From positions 1-64,000 of the forward strand of contig BAIF02000004.1 of the NCBI GenBank assembly GCA_000509105.1: a DNA stretch of 64,000 bases. The letters are read 5' to 3'. The first letter of the stretch is position 1; each line of letters begins with the position of its first letter. A program made the translations under genes and the position numbers. The notes under the pieces were generated by a model, which did not search any database, was not told where the DNA came from, and saw only the letters and a program-made list of their open reading frames with translations. This document shows positions 34,339 to 44,439 of the stretch, one piece after another. Source of the stretch: Clostridiales bacterium VE202-21. GTDB taxonomy: Bacteria > Bacillota > Clostridia > Lachnospirales > Lachnospiraceae.

Positions 34339-35709
34339 TCAGCTGATTCCCGTGTAGCGACATACTTCTTTCAAAATTTCACTGTACTTTCCGTGGACGC
34401 CGCATGCATGATGGATATACGGGCCGTACATCAGCTTTCTCTCCCATCTGCTCCAATCCTCTACCTCTACCCAGATATAATTCCCTCCGGTCTCCGGTCC
34501 TTCCACGCCTTTCCCTTCTCCAAAAAACATCTGGAAATCTCCGCAGACACCTCCGAACCTTGCAATCGTGAGATCGCCTCCCTGGATTTCATACCGCCCC
34601 ATACATTCATCCGTCAACTCCGGATTGCAGGATGGTTTTGCCAACGATTTCGGGAACGGTCCGCAATGCCACAGCAGCTCTGCATTGTCATTTTCCGGAT
34701 GCCGTATGGTCATGTCCGCAGTAAATGCAGGGGACTCCATCCTGGCTGCTCCCGTCAGAATTCCTGCTGTCACTGCGCCGTAAATATCTGTCTCGCAGAT
34801 CACCGGCAGGCCTTTCTCCGTCAGGTTGCCGAAGGCATAGCATGGATAACACTCATAGATCAGTGGATTGACATACCAGCAGTCTCCTGCCATAATCGTG
34901 CACCCATAAGTTTCAGCCAGATTTCGGATTGCCAGCTCTGTGGCCGCTGTAATCTCCGCATGCTTCTCCGAAATGCTGTAACACGGAAACGACTGTTTTG
35001 TTTCCTGCACCAGCTTTTCCACGGCTCCCCGATCTTCCTTCCGAATACGTTCGATCTCCGTTACCAGCTCTGTCCCGTCAATGGGTACTGTATCAATTTT
35101 CAACTGGTTTACCAAAGCCCCCTCGTCCACGATGACGCTCAGAAAATCTCTCGGGCGCGGACCGATCTGCCCGATCTTCATATTTTTCACAGCCTTTACC
35201 GCACATGCCGTGCGGATAAAATTCTCGATTCCCTGCTCCAGCTTCGGATCTTCCAGCCAGCAGTTCTCCAGATAGGTATAGGTCAGCCCCTCCCGAAGAA
35301 GCCCCATCGTCGTGGCAAACAGGCCGCACTGCGTGTCCGTCTGTCGATATCCATATCCTCCCGGAGGTGCTTCATCCCTTGGCCCCCATACCAGAATGGG
35401 CACAGAAAACTCCCTGCAAAGCTTAACCACCGCCTCCTCGTTCCCAAAGTTCGCGTGGGGCACAAACAAAGCGTCAATTTTCTTCTCCCGGAAATACTGG
35501 GCTGCCCTCTCCACATCACATGCCTGGTACAGCAACGCCTCCTCATTTAAAAATGAAATATCCACCAGCTCCACATCGCCGATTTTTTCAAGAATTTCAT
35601 CCACCCGCCTCCGGATCTTCAGGCTGTTTTCATATGCATTTTTCGGATCCGGAAAATCAAACCTCCTTGTCGGCGCATATCCCAACACTAATTTTCTGTA
35701 ATTGTACAT
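34339..35709 (-). CDS. L-fucose/L-arabinose isomerase-like protein
   Basis: A 456-residue protein with the fold and length of the fucose/arabinose isomerase superfamily. Recognisable parts are the N-terminal VLGYAPTRRFDFPDP, LVWGPRDEAPPGGYGYR, and the metal-site-like region GDCWYVNPLIYE with CETDIYGAVTAGIL. An aldose-ketose isomerase role on a deoxy- or pento-sugar fits the following aldolase and kinase genes, but the exact sugar is unknown. ATG 35709 follows AGGAGG by 6 nt; the ATG two codons earlier touches the ribosome site. It is intact. Confidence 0.82.
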   Translation of the reverse strand: MYNYRKLVLGYAPTRRFDFPDPKNAYENSLKIRRRVDEILEKIGDVELVDISFLNEEALLYQACDVERAAQYFREKKIDALFVPHANFGNEEAVVKLCREFSVPILVWGPRDEAPPGGYGYRQTDTQCGLFATTMGLLREGLTYTYLENCWLEDPKLEQGIENFIRTACAVKAVKNMKIGQIGPRPRDFLSVIVDEGALVNQLKIDTVPIDGTELVTEIERIRKEDRGAVEKLVQETKQSFPCYSISEKHAEITAATELAIRNLAETYGCTIMAGDCWYVNPLIYECYPCYAFGNLTEKGLPVICETDIYGAVTAGILTGAARMESPAFTADMTIRHPENDNAELLWHCGPFPKSLAKPSCNPELTDECMGRYEIQGGDLTIARFGGVCGDFQMFFGEGKGVEGPETGGNYIWVEVEDWSRWERKLMYGPYIHHACGVHGKYSEILKEVCRYTGIS

Positions 35710-35767
35710 AAACATCCTCCTACCTTCAAAATCTATTTTTTATTCATTCATGGCCTGAGCATTACCT

Positions 35768-36991
35768 TCATTGCCTCCGGCTCTTCTGCCGCATACTCCT
35801 TTCTTTTTTTACGGCAGCCATTCCTGTCAGACACCCTGCTATTGCAAGCATCATAACTCCGCCAAGAAGCAGCAGGCTTGCATATCCAAAGGCTTCCATC
35901 AGCCCCCCTGCCAGCATCGGAAAGATAATTCCTCCGAGACTTCCGAAGATGCTGACGGCATTCGTCGCTCCCACAGAGCTTTTTGGGAATTGCTCACAGG
36001 CCAAGCCGATTTCCAGTGGGAAATTCACACCTGACAGCAAACCGACCAGGAAAATTAAAACAATCATCATGACCGGCTTCGTAACCGCAAGACCGAGCGC
36101 CAGAAGAACCGCTGTGACCAGATTGACACATACCAGGTATTTTTTCGTATCATATTTTGCAAATAATACAGGATAAATCAATCGTCCTGCTGCCGAACCT
36201 GTCCAGTAAAAAGTGATCGTAAGTCCGGCCATTGCGGATGCATCGAGCGCCAGCTCCAAATAGCTGGACATATACGTACTGATCGTCATATCAAATCCCA
36301 TAAACAAAAGCGCCGCAAAACAGGTCATCAGCAGATGCGGATTTTTTAAAAGCCGGAAAAACGGCTCTTCCTGTCCCGGTTCCGACCCTGCTCCCTCTGC
36401 CTTCACTTCTGCTTCTCCCTGACTCGGCTCTGTCTTTTTCTGCTTTCTTCCAAGAAGCAGAAGCCCCGCCAGAAGCAGGAAGGAAATCCCGCCGATCACG
36501 AAGTAGCTCAGCTTCCAATTCAGTCCGCATGCCAGGATAAATGTGGGAAGGATCGGACCTGCCAGAGAGCCCAGCCCATAGACTCCATGAAAAATATTCA
36601 GATACGAATTGCGCTTATCCCCGGACAAATCAGATATATAAGCGCTCATCACCACATTGAGCAGGCTGATCGCCGCACCATTTACAAAAAATGCAGCCAG
36701 CAGACTCGTAAAGGAAACCGAGGCCGCAATCCAGAACATTGAGACCAGATGCGCCAAAACTCCCACGGTGATCAGGGTAACTCTGGGCATCCTCCGCGCC
36801 AGCATGTCATTGAAAAATATCATAACCAGCTGCCCCACGCACAACACGGATCCTACGATTCCCGCCTTTGCCAGTGGGATACTGTAGGTTTCTGAAAAGG
36901 CGGAAACCAGTGCGCTGTACATGATAAATCCAAAAGAAGCAAGAAATATCGTTACATACATGGCTGACAACAATATTTTTTTGTTATTCAT
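35768..36991 (-). CDS. Major facilitator superfamily transporter (fucose-permease-like)
   Basis: A 12-helix membrane transporter of 407 residues with a central cytoplasmic loop rich in Glu and Lys (about 190-215). Helix patterns such as SIPLAKAGIVGSVLCVGQLV and FGSLGGIIFPMLAGGLMEAFG fit FucP/YbjJ-like MFS members. Its ATG overlaps the stop of the GH2 gene as ATGA, with GGAGG 7 nt upstream. It may import or export a sugar released by the GH2 enzymes; the same locus also has an ABC importer. Confidence 0.85.
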   Translation of the reverse strand: MNNKKILLSAMYVTIFLASFGFIMYSALVSAFSETYSIPLAKAGIVGSVLCVGQLVMIFFNDMLARRMPRVTLITVGVLAHLVSMFWIAASVSFTSLLAAFFVNGAAISLLNVVMSAYISDLSGDKRNSYLNIFHGVYGLGSLAGPILPTFILACGLNWKLSYFVIGGISFLLLAGLLLLGRKQKKTEPSQGEAEVKAEGAGSEPGQEEPFFRLLKNPHLLMTCFAALLFMGFDMTISTYMSSYLELALDASAMAGLTITFYWTGSAAGRLIYPVLFAKYDTKKYLVCVNLVTAVLLALGLAVTKPVMMIVLIFLVGLLSGVNFPLEIGLACEQFPKSSVGATNAVSIFGSLGGIIFPMLAGGLMEAFGYASLLLLGGVMMLAIAGCLTGMAAVKKERSMRQKSRRQ

Positions 36992-39702
36992 TGTGCTTCC
37001 TCCATACGAAATTCCCAGCGGACCGGTTTTGTAATTCCATGGAAAGAAGAGAAGATTTCCATGCAGACCCAGATATCCGCCTGTGATGCATCCCCGTCCC
37101 CCTCCATTTTTAACGCAAGCTTGTCAGGCTCTTCATACGGCTTTTCTACTTCGATCACATTTACACGTTTTGCATCTTCTGTTTTGAGCTCCACTGTAAT
37201 GCTGGCTTTTCCTTCCAGCAGCTCAAACTGCAGGTACAACGGCTCTCCCTTCCGGTCTTTCGGGATATCCGTATGACAGTGGTATACCAGAAAACCGCTG
37301 TTCTTCCATAAATCATGAAGCTGGGTTCCATGGCCGATTTCCACCGGGTGATAAGAAGGCAGATGGCTGTAATTTCCATCCACTTTTTCCGGCTCCTCAG
37401 GCATCCATTCTGCCATTTCCCAATTTGTGATATATCTACTCTGTACAGTTTCCGCCTCCGGTACCTTACTTCCCGGTTCACAGATACTTGTAAGCGCCGC
37501 CTTTTCCAGCCCCCTGGCCTCTGCCTGGATTTCCACCCTGGTATCCTGCACTTCTGCTATGATCTGGGCCTTCCCGTTGTACAATCTGCATACTGGTTCT
37601 CTGCGGTTACTGGTATCCTTCACATCCCCGTTGCCGGTTACCAGAAGCCTGGCCCCTTTCAGCCTGGTAATCTCAAATACATTTTCAGCATCCGGCACCT
37701 CCCGGCCTGCCTCGTCCAATGCGGTTACTGTATAAACAGCGGCTTCCCGGCAGCCGCTTTTTACCTGCTGGTTCTCCAGCTTCAAAGAAAGCTTTTTGGG
37801 TTCCCCTGTTGTCTCTCTCACGCATTGCGCAGCCACGTTTCCATTCACCATCGCAATGGCTTTTAATTCTCCCGGCTCATATGCCACATTCCAGTCTGTC
37901 TGAAAATAAGCATCGTTCTTCCTGGTTCCAAGCAATCGCCCATTCAGATAAAGGCTGACCTCATCCCCCGTGGAAAATACCCGGACTGTCACGTTTTGGC
38001 CTGCCTTCTTCCCGTTCCAATGGGGCTGGATATAGACGAATGCCTCTCCCCGCCAATACGTCTGATACAGATAATAGCTGTCCTTTGCATAACCATTCTG
38101 GTCCATACAGCCGCAGGGCGCAAACAGCCCCGGATAATCATGTTCTCCCCGGTAGTCCATCCCCGTCCAGGCAAACATGCCGCTCATGTATGGCGTATTG
38201 TCCACAATCTGCCATGTACGGATTCCGGCTGTCCGGTTCCCCAGAACATCTTCCTCTGATGCATTGTTCACTTCTGAAAATACAATGGCCTTCTCAGGGT
38301 ATTTCTTATGGACTGCTTCACACAGTTCAATGTTGTAGTTCATTCCAATCATATCCGCGCTTTGTGCTGCGCCGTCTTCCAATAGTCCTGTGTGCATCGC
38401 CATCAGCACCGGCCTTGTCGGATCCTGCTCATGAATCCTGTGCTTCATGGCATTCATGATCTTTCTTCCGCGTTCACCGTCCTGCAGGGATTCCTCGTTT
38501 CCTGCCGACCAGACGATCACACTCGGATGGTTCCGATCCCGTTTCACCATATTTTCCAGACGCCGCAGACCATTCGGCGAAGATTCGAACCAGCGGTTTT
38601 CATCCATCACAAGCATACCCAGACGGTCGCATGCATCCAGCGTCTCCCGGGAATGCGGATTATGCGAGAACCGATATCCATTGCATCCCATATCTTTGAG
38701 GCGCTGTACCCGGTACTCCTTTATATTATCCGGCAGCGCCGTTCCCAGGCCGCCATGATCCTCATGAATACACATTCCCTTTATTTTTGTTGGTATACCA
38801 TTTAACAGAAAGCCGCGTTCTGCATCGAATTCAGCTGTCCTGAATCCAAATGTAGTATCTACTTCGTCCAGCAGCACCTCACCGCTGAAAATTCTTGTTC
38901 TCAGCTGACAGAGCGTGGGATGCTCCACCGACCACAGCTTTGGATTTCTCACCTCCGCCTGCTGCATCAGCCTCTTTGTTTTCCGTCCCGGTACCAGCTG
39001 TATCGATTCTGTTTCAAATAATAAACTGCCCTGTTCATCCGCCGCCGTTTGAACCACCCTGACCTCTCTGTCTGAAAATGCGTCATTGCGCAGTGTCGTT
39101 TCTATCGGCACATTCCACAGTTTTCCATCCCTGGATTCCGGATGAATGAAAATACCGCAGTAATCCACACAAACCGGCTCTGTCTTAACCAGCCATACGT
39201 GCCGGTAGATTCCTCCGCCTTCATACCACCATCCCTCGTATTCCCGGTTATCCACATATACCGCAATTACATTCAGCTCGTCCTCGTATCTGGCAATATC
39301 CGTCATATCCAGATCAATTTCTGCGTATGCACTGTCATTCATCCCCATATAACAGCCGTTGATCCAAATACGGCTTTCCGTACAGATTCCTTCAAATTCT
39401 ATATGGATGCTTTTCCCTCTGTCGGAAGGCTCCAGCCTGAAGAATCTGCGGTACCATGCATTTTCCCGGATCAGAGAGCCATGCACCGGATTGGCCTCTG
39501 GCGTGGGTGCTCCCTGCACCACATAATCATGAGGCAGTTCCACTGTTTCCCAAAGACTGTCATCATAATCTGCTGAGGCAGGTCCCCTTCCCCTCTCCGT
39601 TTTTGTATGCATATACGTATACAGATAACCGTGTGACACGGTATCTTCCACATCCCCCCTGTGAAATTTCCATCCTCTGTCCAACTGTAATTTTTCTCTC
39701 AT
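36988..39702 (-). CDS. Glycoside hydrolase family 2 enzyme (beta-galactosidase/glucuronidase-like)
   Basis: A 904-residue retaining glycosidase without a signal peptide, hence cytosolic. The sugar-binding, Ig-like and TIM-barrel domains occur in the usual order. The acid/base Glu lies in VIVWSAGNEES and the nucleophile is probably the Glu in IVFSEVNNA. An N-terminal jelly roll (about 10-170) and extra C-terminal beta domains (about 600-900) are present. Specificity cannot be told from sequence by eye. The start is preceded by AAAGGA. It is followed by MFS and preceded by ABC permeases, so it hydrolyses imported oligosaccharides or glycosides. Confidence 0.9.
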   Translation of the reverse strand: MREKLQLDRGWKFHRGDVEDTVSHGYLYTYMHTKTERGRGPASADYDDSLWETVELPHDYVVQGAPTPEANPVHGSLIRENAWYRRFFRLEPSDRGKSIHIEFEGICTESRIWINGCYMGMNDSAYAEIDLDMTDIARYEDELNVIAVYVDNREYEGWWYEGGGIYRHVWLVKTEPVCVDYCGIFIHPESRDGKLWNVPIETTLRNDAFSDREVRVVQTAADEQGSLLFETESIQLVPGRKTKRLMQQAEVRNPKLWSVEHPTLCQLRTRIFSGEVLLDEVDTTFGFRTAEFDAERGFLLNGIPTKIKGMCIHEDHGGLGTALPDNIKEYRVQRLKDMGCNGYRFSHNPHSRETLDACDRLGMLVMDENRWFESSPNGLRRLENMVKRDRNHPSVIVWSAGNEESLQDGERGRKIMNAMKHRIHEQDPTRPVLMAMHTGLLEDGAAQSADMIGMNYNIELCEAVHKKYPEKAIVFSEVNNASEEDVLGNRTAGIRTWQIVDNTPYMSGMFAWTGMDYRGEHDYPGLFAPCGCMDQNGYAKDSYYLYQTYWRGEAFVYIQPHWNGKKAGQNVTVRVFSTGDEVSLYLNGRLLGTRKNDAYFQTDWNVAYEPGELKAIAMVNGNVAAQCVRETTGEPKKLSLKLENQQVKSGCREAAVYTVTALDEAGREVPDAENVFEITRLKGARLLVTGNGDVKDTSNRREPVCRLYNGKAQIIAEVQDTRVEIQAEARGLEKAALTSICEPGSKVPEAETVQSRYITNWEMAEWMPEEPEKVDGNYSHLPSYHPVEIGHGTQLHDLWKNSGFLVYHCHTDIPKDRKGEPLYLQFELLEGKASITVELKTEDAKRVNVIEVEKPYEEPDKLALKMEGDGDASQADIWVCMEIFSSFHGITKPVRWEFRMEEAQ

Positions 39703-39728
39703 ATCATCGTCCTTTCCATTTTCCCCGC

Positions 39729-40562
39729 CTAGCCTTTGATCGCTCCGGCTGTCATTCCTCCTGCAATGCTTTTCTGCGTCAGGAAGAAAAAGACAACGAC
39801 CGGTATCAGTGACAGGCAGGCCGCGGCAAATGCAGCATTCATATTCGAAACATGCTGTCCGAAGAAATAAAACTGCTGCATCGGTATTGTCCGCATTTCC
39901 TTCTTCTGCAGCACGATCAGCCCGATATTGAACTCATTCCACATCCACAGCATATGCAGCGCTGCCACCGTTGCTGTGATAGGCTTCATCAGCGGAAATA
40001 CAATAAACCAAAAGGTGCGTATTTTCCCGCAGCCATCAATCTGCGCGGCCTCCTCCAGCTCAATCGGAATGGTCTTCGTAAAACCGACATATAAAAATGT
40101 TGCGTAGGAAACACTGGTTCCTACCATCAGGATAATCGCGCCTGTATATGTATTCATCAGATCCAGACCCTTCAGCATTCGATAAACCGGAATCATGATC
40201 ATCTGGAAAGAGACCATCATGCCTGACATCAGAAGCAGATCCATGGCTTTATAAAACCGTTTGCCGCTCTTTCTGCAGATCATATACCCTGCCATAGAAG
40301 ATGAGATAACAATCAAAATGACCGAAAGCAGCGTTACAATCGTACTGTTTTTTAATGTCACAAAGAAATTTGTTACTTCCACTGCCTTGCTGAAATTCTC
40401 CAAATGCAGGCCGGAGGGGAGCGATAAAATACTTTTTGCCGTCTCCATCGGTGTCTTGAAGGCATTTACGATAACGATGTAAAGAGGCGCCAGGAATATC
40501 ACTCCCGCAAGAATCGTCAGAAGGGAAAGCAGCCCTTTGATTCGTTTACTTTTCTTTGACAT
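39729..40562 (-). CDS. Carbohydrate ABC transporter permease (MalG-like)
   Basis: An inner-membrane permease of 277 residues with six hydrophobic segments. The EAA-loop motif reads ELEEAAQIDGCGKIRTFWFI, and the final residues GAIKG are typical of CUT1 MalG-type subunits. It pairs with the adjacent MalF-like permease, whose stop codon directly abuts this ATG (GGAGGTG upstream). No ATPase gene is in the locus; a shared MsmX/UgpC-like ATPase elsewhere is expected (family knowledge). Confidence 0.93.
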   Translation of the reverse strand: MSKKSKRIKGLLSLLTILAGVIFLAPLYIVIVNAFKTPMETAKSILSLPSGLHLENFSKAVEVTNFFVTLKNSTIVTLLSVILIVISSSMAGYMICRKSGKRFYKAMDLLLMSGMMVSFQMIMIPVYRMLKGLDLMNTYTGAIILMVGTSVSYATFLYVGFTKTIPIELEEAAQIDGCGKIRTFWFIVFPLMKPITATVAALHMLWMWNEFNIGLIVLQKKEMRTIPMQQFYFFGQHVSNMNAAFAAACLSLIPVVVFFFLTQKSIAGGMTAGAIKG

Positions 40563-41417
40563 CTACGCTTCCACCTCCAGTCTGCGCAAAGCCCTGGACA
40601 ATCCGCCTCCGATCAATACCAGTGCAATGGTAAATACAACCGAGATGGCCTGCCCGTATCCTGCCTTGTTATAACTCATCAAATGATTGTATATATAGAT
40701 ACCGATCGTCTCTGATGCTCCTGCCGGTCCCCCCTGGGTCGCCGCATACGGAGTTGCGAATTCACGCAGCCCATAGGTCAGCGACAGGGTTATGCAGGTG
40801 GTAAATGCCGGTACAATCATAGGCAGCGTTACCCGGAAAAACTGCTGTATCCTGGTTGCTCCGTCCAGATCCGCCGATTCATATAATTCCTTTGGCACTG
40901 TGGTCAGAGAGGAAAGATAAACAAGCATATTGATACCCACATCAATCCACATATGGATGATGGCAATTCCGAGAATTACGGTACTCTTCTGCCCCAGAAG
41001 ACTGTTTAATCCGAACAGGTTTCTGAACACATCGCGGAAAATGTAGCCCCAGATAAACACTGCCAGCACAACGCTGATCGCGGTAGGAAGGAAAAATGCA
41101 GTCCTTGCAAATGTCCTCCCGATAAATTTCCGGTTGATTGCCAGTGCAAGCAAAAGAGAAATGATATTCCCCGCAATCGTTGCAATCAAGGTATAGCAGA
41201 TCGTGTTCTGCACGGGCTGCAGAATATCTTTATTGGAAAATATGTTGATAAAGTTTTTAAACCCAACATAATTTAGTTCTTTGCTGACCCCATTCCAGTC
41301 TGTCAACGCAATATGCAGCCCCGAAAAAAACGGAATAATGACAGAAAAGCCGAAAAAAAATAAGACCGGCAGCAAAAAGCTAAAATTTATCAGCTTACTT
41401 TTTACTTTTTTATTCAT
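40563..41417 (-). CDS. Carbohydrate ABC transporter permease (MalF-like)
   Basis: An inner-membrane permease of 284 residues. The EAA loop ELYESADLDGATRIQQFFRV is clear, as is the N-terminal FSVIIPFFSGLHIALTDWNG. It forms the channel with the MalG-like permease and receives substrate from the lipoprotein at 41474-42775. A hairpin separates it from that gene, which commonly sets SBP above permease expression. Confidence 0.93.
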   Translation of the reverse strand: MNKKVKSKLINFSFLLPVLFFFGFSVIIPFFSGLHIALTDWNGVSKELNYVGFKNFINIFSNKDILQPVQNTICYTLIATIAGNIISLLLALAINRKFIGRTFARTAFFLPTAISVVLAVFIWGYIFRDVFRNLFGLNSLLGQKSTVILGIAIIHMWIDVGINMLVYLSSLTTVPKELYESADLDGATRIQQFFRVTLPMIVPAFTTCITLSLTYGLREFATPYAATQGGPAGASETIGIYIYNHLMSYNKAGYGQAISVVFTIALVLIGGGLSRALRRLEVEA

Positions 41418-41432
41418 AGGTCTTCCTTTCCC

Positions 41433-41460
41433 GGACAGGCGCCACGGACGGTGCCTGTCC
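41433..41460 (-). promoter_or_regulatory. Hairpin between SBP and permease genes
   Basis: GGACAGGC and GCCTGTCC form an 8-bp stem, extended by CC/GG pairing, around a short loop. There is no T-run. It lies just after the SBP stop codon, a usual place for mRNA-stabilising or attenuating hairpins in ABC importer operons. Confidence 0.6.
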
Positions 41461-41473
41461 TGTGTCCACTATT

Positions 41474-42775
41474 CTATTTTTGCGCGGACAGAGCCGCTTC
41501 AAACCGCTCATCCAGCATCTCAATGGCCTCATCCACCGTCATATTTTCATTCATCAGAAGTTCCGTCTCCACATCCGTCACAATCGTCTGCAGCTCGTCG
41601 GACACGAACAGCTCAGAATACCCAGTCCAGTCAAACACCTTATCCGCATCAATATACTGCTGGACGTCATAGAGGATTCCATCTTCTTCCGTAACCTCTA
41701 CGTTTTTACATGCAGAGATATCACCTTTCGTCTTTTGCTGCAGTGCCCCCATTTCCGGTGTAGAGAGCATTTCCAGGAATTTCAGGGCTGCATCTGCATT
41801 TTCTGAATCCTGATATACCGCAAATCCGCCAGGTGTAGAGCGAAGCGGCAGCATCGCTTCCTTAGAATCCTCCGTCAGCGGAAGCGGAAAGATTCCAAGA
41901 TTTGCATCCGGATTGATTCCCATCACAGCCGCCGGGGTCCATGAGCCGTTGAGAATCATACCTGCATCCCCTACTGCCAGCATATTCAGCGCCGTATTCC
42001 AGTCTGTTCCAAAGGGATCATCATTGGTATACTGATACCGTTCTTTCATCCTCTGCAGAACCTCTGAAAAATGGCCTTCGTCCGCCGCCCAGGTTGTTGT
42101 TCCTGCTTCCAGGTTCAGACGGTTCTCTTTGTCATATTTTACAGTTGTTACCACGGAATCGCACTGCTCGTCACTGAACAGCACCCACTGCTCCTGGAAC
42201 CCCGCTGCAATCGGAGTCTTTCCTGCTTCCTGTATCGTCCTGCAGGTATCGATAAAACCACTCCAGGTATCAGGCACCTGCTTAATTCCTGCTGCCTCAA
42301 ATACATCCTTGTTATATATGACAAACATACCGCCCTGCGTAAAGGGCAGGCACCATGTTTTGCCATCGACGCTGCATGCCTCAACTGCACTCTCCTTGAT
42401 ATTTTCATTCAGCCATTCTTCCCCGGAAATATCCATACAAATTCCCGCATCTATAAACTCCTGTTTTTTATGGATATCATCAATAAAGAACAAATCGGGG
42501 ACATCATCCGCCGCAATCTTATTGCGCAGCATGGAGTTGTAATCATCGCTGGAGAGCGTCTCCATATCAATCTTTACATCCGGATTTTTCTCTTCAAACT
42601 GTTCAATAGCCTGCTCCAGAAAACTGATCGCACTGTCTTCATTCATATCATGAATCAACGTCAGTTTTGTATCTTTGCGCTCTGCCGCATCTGATGAACC
42701 TTTCGCCCCGCATCCGGCAGCCATCCCCGCGATCATTACAGCAGCAAGCACAACACTTATTCCTTTTCGTTTCAT
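41474..42775 (-). CDS. Carbohydrate ABC transporter solute-binding lipoprotein
   Basis: A family-1 extracellular binding protein of 433 residues. The lipoprotein signal peptide ends at IAGMAAGCGAKG, with Cys as lipid anchor. The mature part shows FEEKNPDVKIDMETL, PDLFFIDDIHKK and the ligand-loop region GDAGMILNGSWTPAAVMG. It captures an oligosaccharide outside the cell for the MalFG-like permeases. AGAGGAGG precedes the ATG. The gene follows yesN, so the YesM/YesN system probably senses the same ligand and induces it. Confidence 0.93.
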   Translation of the reverse strand: MKRKGISVVLAAVMIAGMAAGCGAKGSSDAAERKDTKLTLIHDMNEDSAISFLEQAIEQFEEKNPDVKIDMETLSSDDYNSMLRNKIAADDVPDLFFIDDIHKKQEFIDAGICMDISGEEWLNENIKESAVEACSVDGKTWCLPFTQGGMFVIYNKDVFEAAGIKQVPDTWSGFIDTCRTIQEAGKTPIAAGFQEQWVLFSDEQCDSVVTTVKYDKENRLNLEAGTTTWAADEGHFSEVLQRMKERYQYTNDDPFGTDWNTALNMLAVGDAGMILNGSWTPAAVMGINPDANLGIFPLPLTEDSKEAMLPLRSTPGGFAVYQDSENADAALKFLEMLSTPEMGALQQKTKGDISACKNVEVTEEDGILYDVQQYIDADKVFDWTGYSELFVSDELQTIVTDVETELLMNENMTVDEAIEMLDERFEAALSAQK

Positions 42776-42865
42776 AGATTTTCCTCCTCTTATTATGGGA
42801 TTTCCTTTGTTGACTCTAATATAAACTTTTTTCTTTTATGGGTCATTTTAAAAAATTGCAGTTTC

Positions 42866-44439
42866 TTAAAAAATACTATCTTTATATTCAGAAACGGTTG
42901 TTCCCGTCACCTGTTTGAAAATCGTGGAAAAATAAGAGGCACTGGAGAATCCTACAGTCTCAGCAATCTCATGTGCTTTCATACTGGTGTTTTTCAGAAG
43001 CTTTTTAGCACCCTCGACCCTCACCTGATTGATATACTGGGTCAGCTTCATTCCCGTACTGTTTTTAAAAATCTTGCAGAGATAATTGGGTGTCAGCCCC
43101 ATCTCTTCTGAGAGAATTTCCAGTGAAATCTCTTTCATATAATTTTTTTCAATATAATTCATAATCGCGGTGGCCTGCCTGCTGCTTCCGCCAGACCCGA
43201 TCTGATTCTTCTGGCTGATCTTCAGAACCAGCTTTTCATAGTCTTCCAGCAATGCAGCCTCCATCTCCTGGATAGACCTGAACCTTCGGCACCAGCCTCT
43301 GTAATCACCTTCACACCCAGAATCATTTCAGGGTTTATATGTTCTTCTATAGAGATACGGTAGAAAATATGAAAAAGCAAAAAGCATGTTCTCTGAAGGC
43401 TGTTCTTATCGGGACGTGTCTGATAGAGGTTTTGAATGATCTGCTTTAACTGTGCCCGTGCTCTTTCCTCCTGGCCCTCATGGATCTCTTCCGCCAGATC
43501 CTCAATGGCAGCTTCCAGATTCTGCTCCGTCTTCTTCTGGTTTAAAGTGGAATAAAAAAACACTTTTTCATATCCTTCATACAGGCTCTGTTCCTGTGCC
43601 CTCAGCGCCTGCCGGTACAAAAGGGCAATATCACCGGGATTTTTAAAGCTGTCGCTGACTCCCATGGAAAATCCCGTAATATGCTGCCTTTTCATTTCCT
43701 GATAAATAGCAGTCACCTTCCGGGTCACATATTCGAAAATACGCATGGCGCTATTTTCATGCTCCAGACAGAACAGAACTGCCAGAGTCTCACCATCCAT
43801 GGAAATGGTAAACTCCTGCTCTGATATATGTTCATTCAATATGTTCCGCGACTTTTCATAAGTCACCTCATCCGGATCAGGGAGTTTCACTGTCAGCACG
43901 GTCATATTGCCCGGTTTATCCGTCCTTCCGGTATATTCCCAGAATTTCTGCATATACTCCTGAGAATTCAGCTTATTTAAAAGCAGATTTTTTAAAAAGT
44001 CATTGGAAATAATGGAGAAATTCTCTGTTACAAACTGAGATTTTTTATATTCCTCTTTTTCCCGCTCAATTTCCGCCGCTATCTTATCCAGTATGGAGAT
44101 AATTTCCTGCTCCTTCAGGTCATACTTCAGAATATAATCCCGGGCGCCCAGCTTCATTGCATCTTTCACAAAATTAAAATCATCATATGAGCTCAGAACA
44201 ATGCATTTAATCCTGGGATAGCATTCCCGCACCTGCTTTAGCAGCTCAATTCCATTCATCTCCGGCATACTGATATCTGTGAGAATCAGATCCGGTATCT
44301 CTTCTTTCAGACAATCCAGCGCACATTTCCCATTCATAGCCTCTCCGATCACCTGAAATCCATATGCCTCCCAGTCCATAAAATTCCGGATTTCATAACG
44401 GTAAAACACATCGTCTTCTACAATCAATATCTTATACAC
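42866..44439 (-). pseudogene. YesN-type response regulator with AraC output, frameshifted
   Basis: A receiver domain (phospho-Asp in DLILTDISMPEMNG, about residue 55) is followed by a linker and an AraC-type pair of helix-turn-helix motifs (LSEEMGLTPNYLCKIFKNS; IAETVGFSSASYFSTIFK). The frame breaks near 43316-43318: one additional G in the GGG run gives ILGCEGDYRGWC and continues into IQEMEAALLEDYEKL, a 524-residue regulator. As written, the receiver and DNA-binding parts are separate. It overlaps the yesM-like kinase gene by 8 bp. The likely role is activation of the adjacent ABC importer genes on phosphorylation. Confidence 0.88.

Noticed and set aside
34210-35550. A 446-codon open frame on the plus strand
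   Set aside because: It lies opposite the intact FucI-like gene and the aldolase gene, has low-complexity Cys/Arg/His-rich content and no ribosome site.
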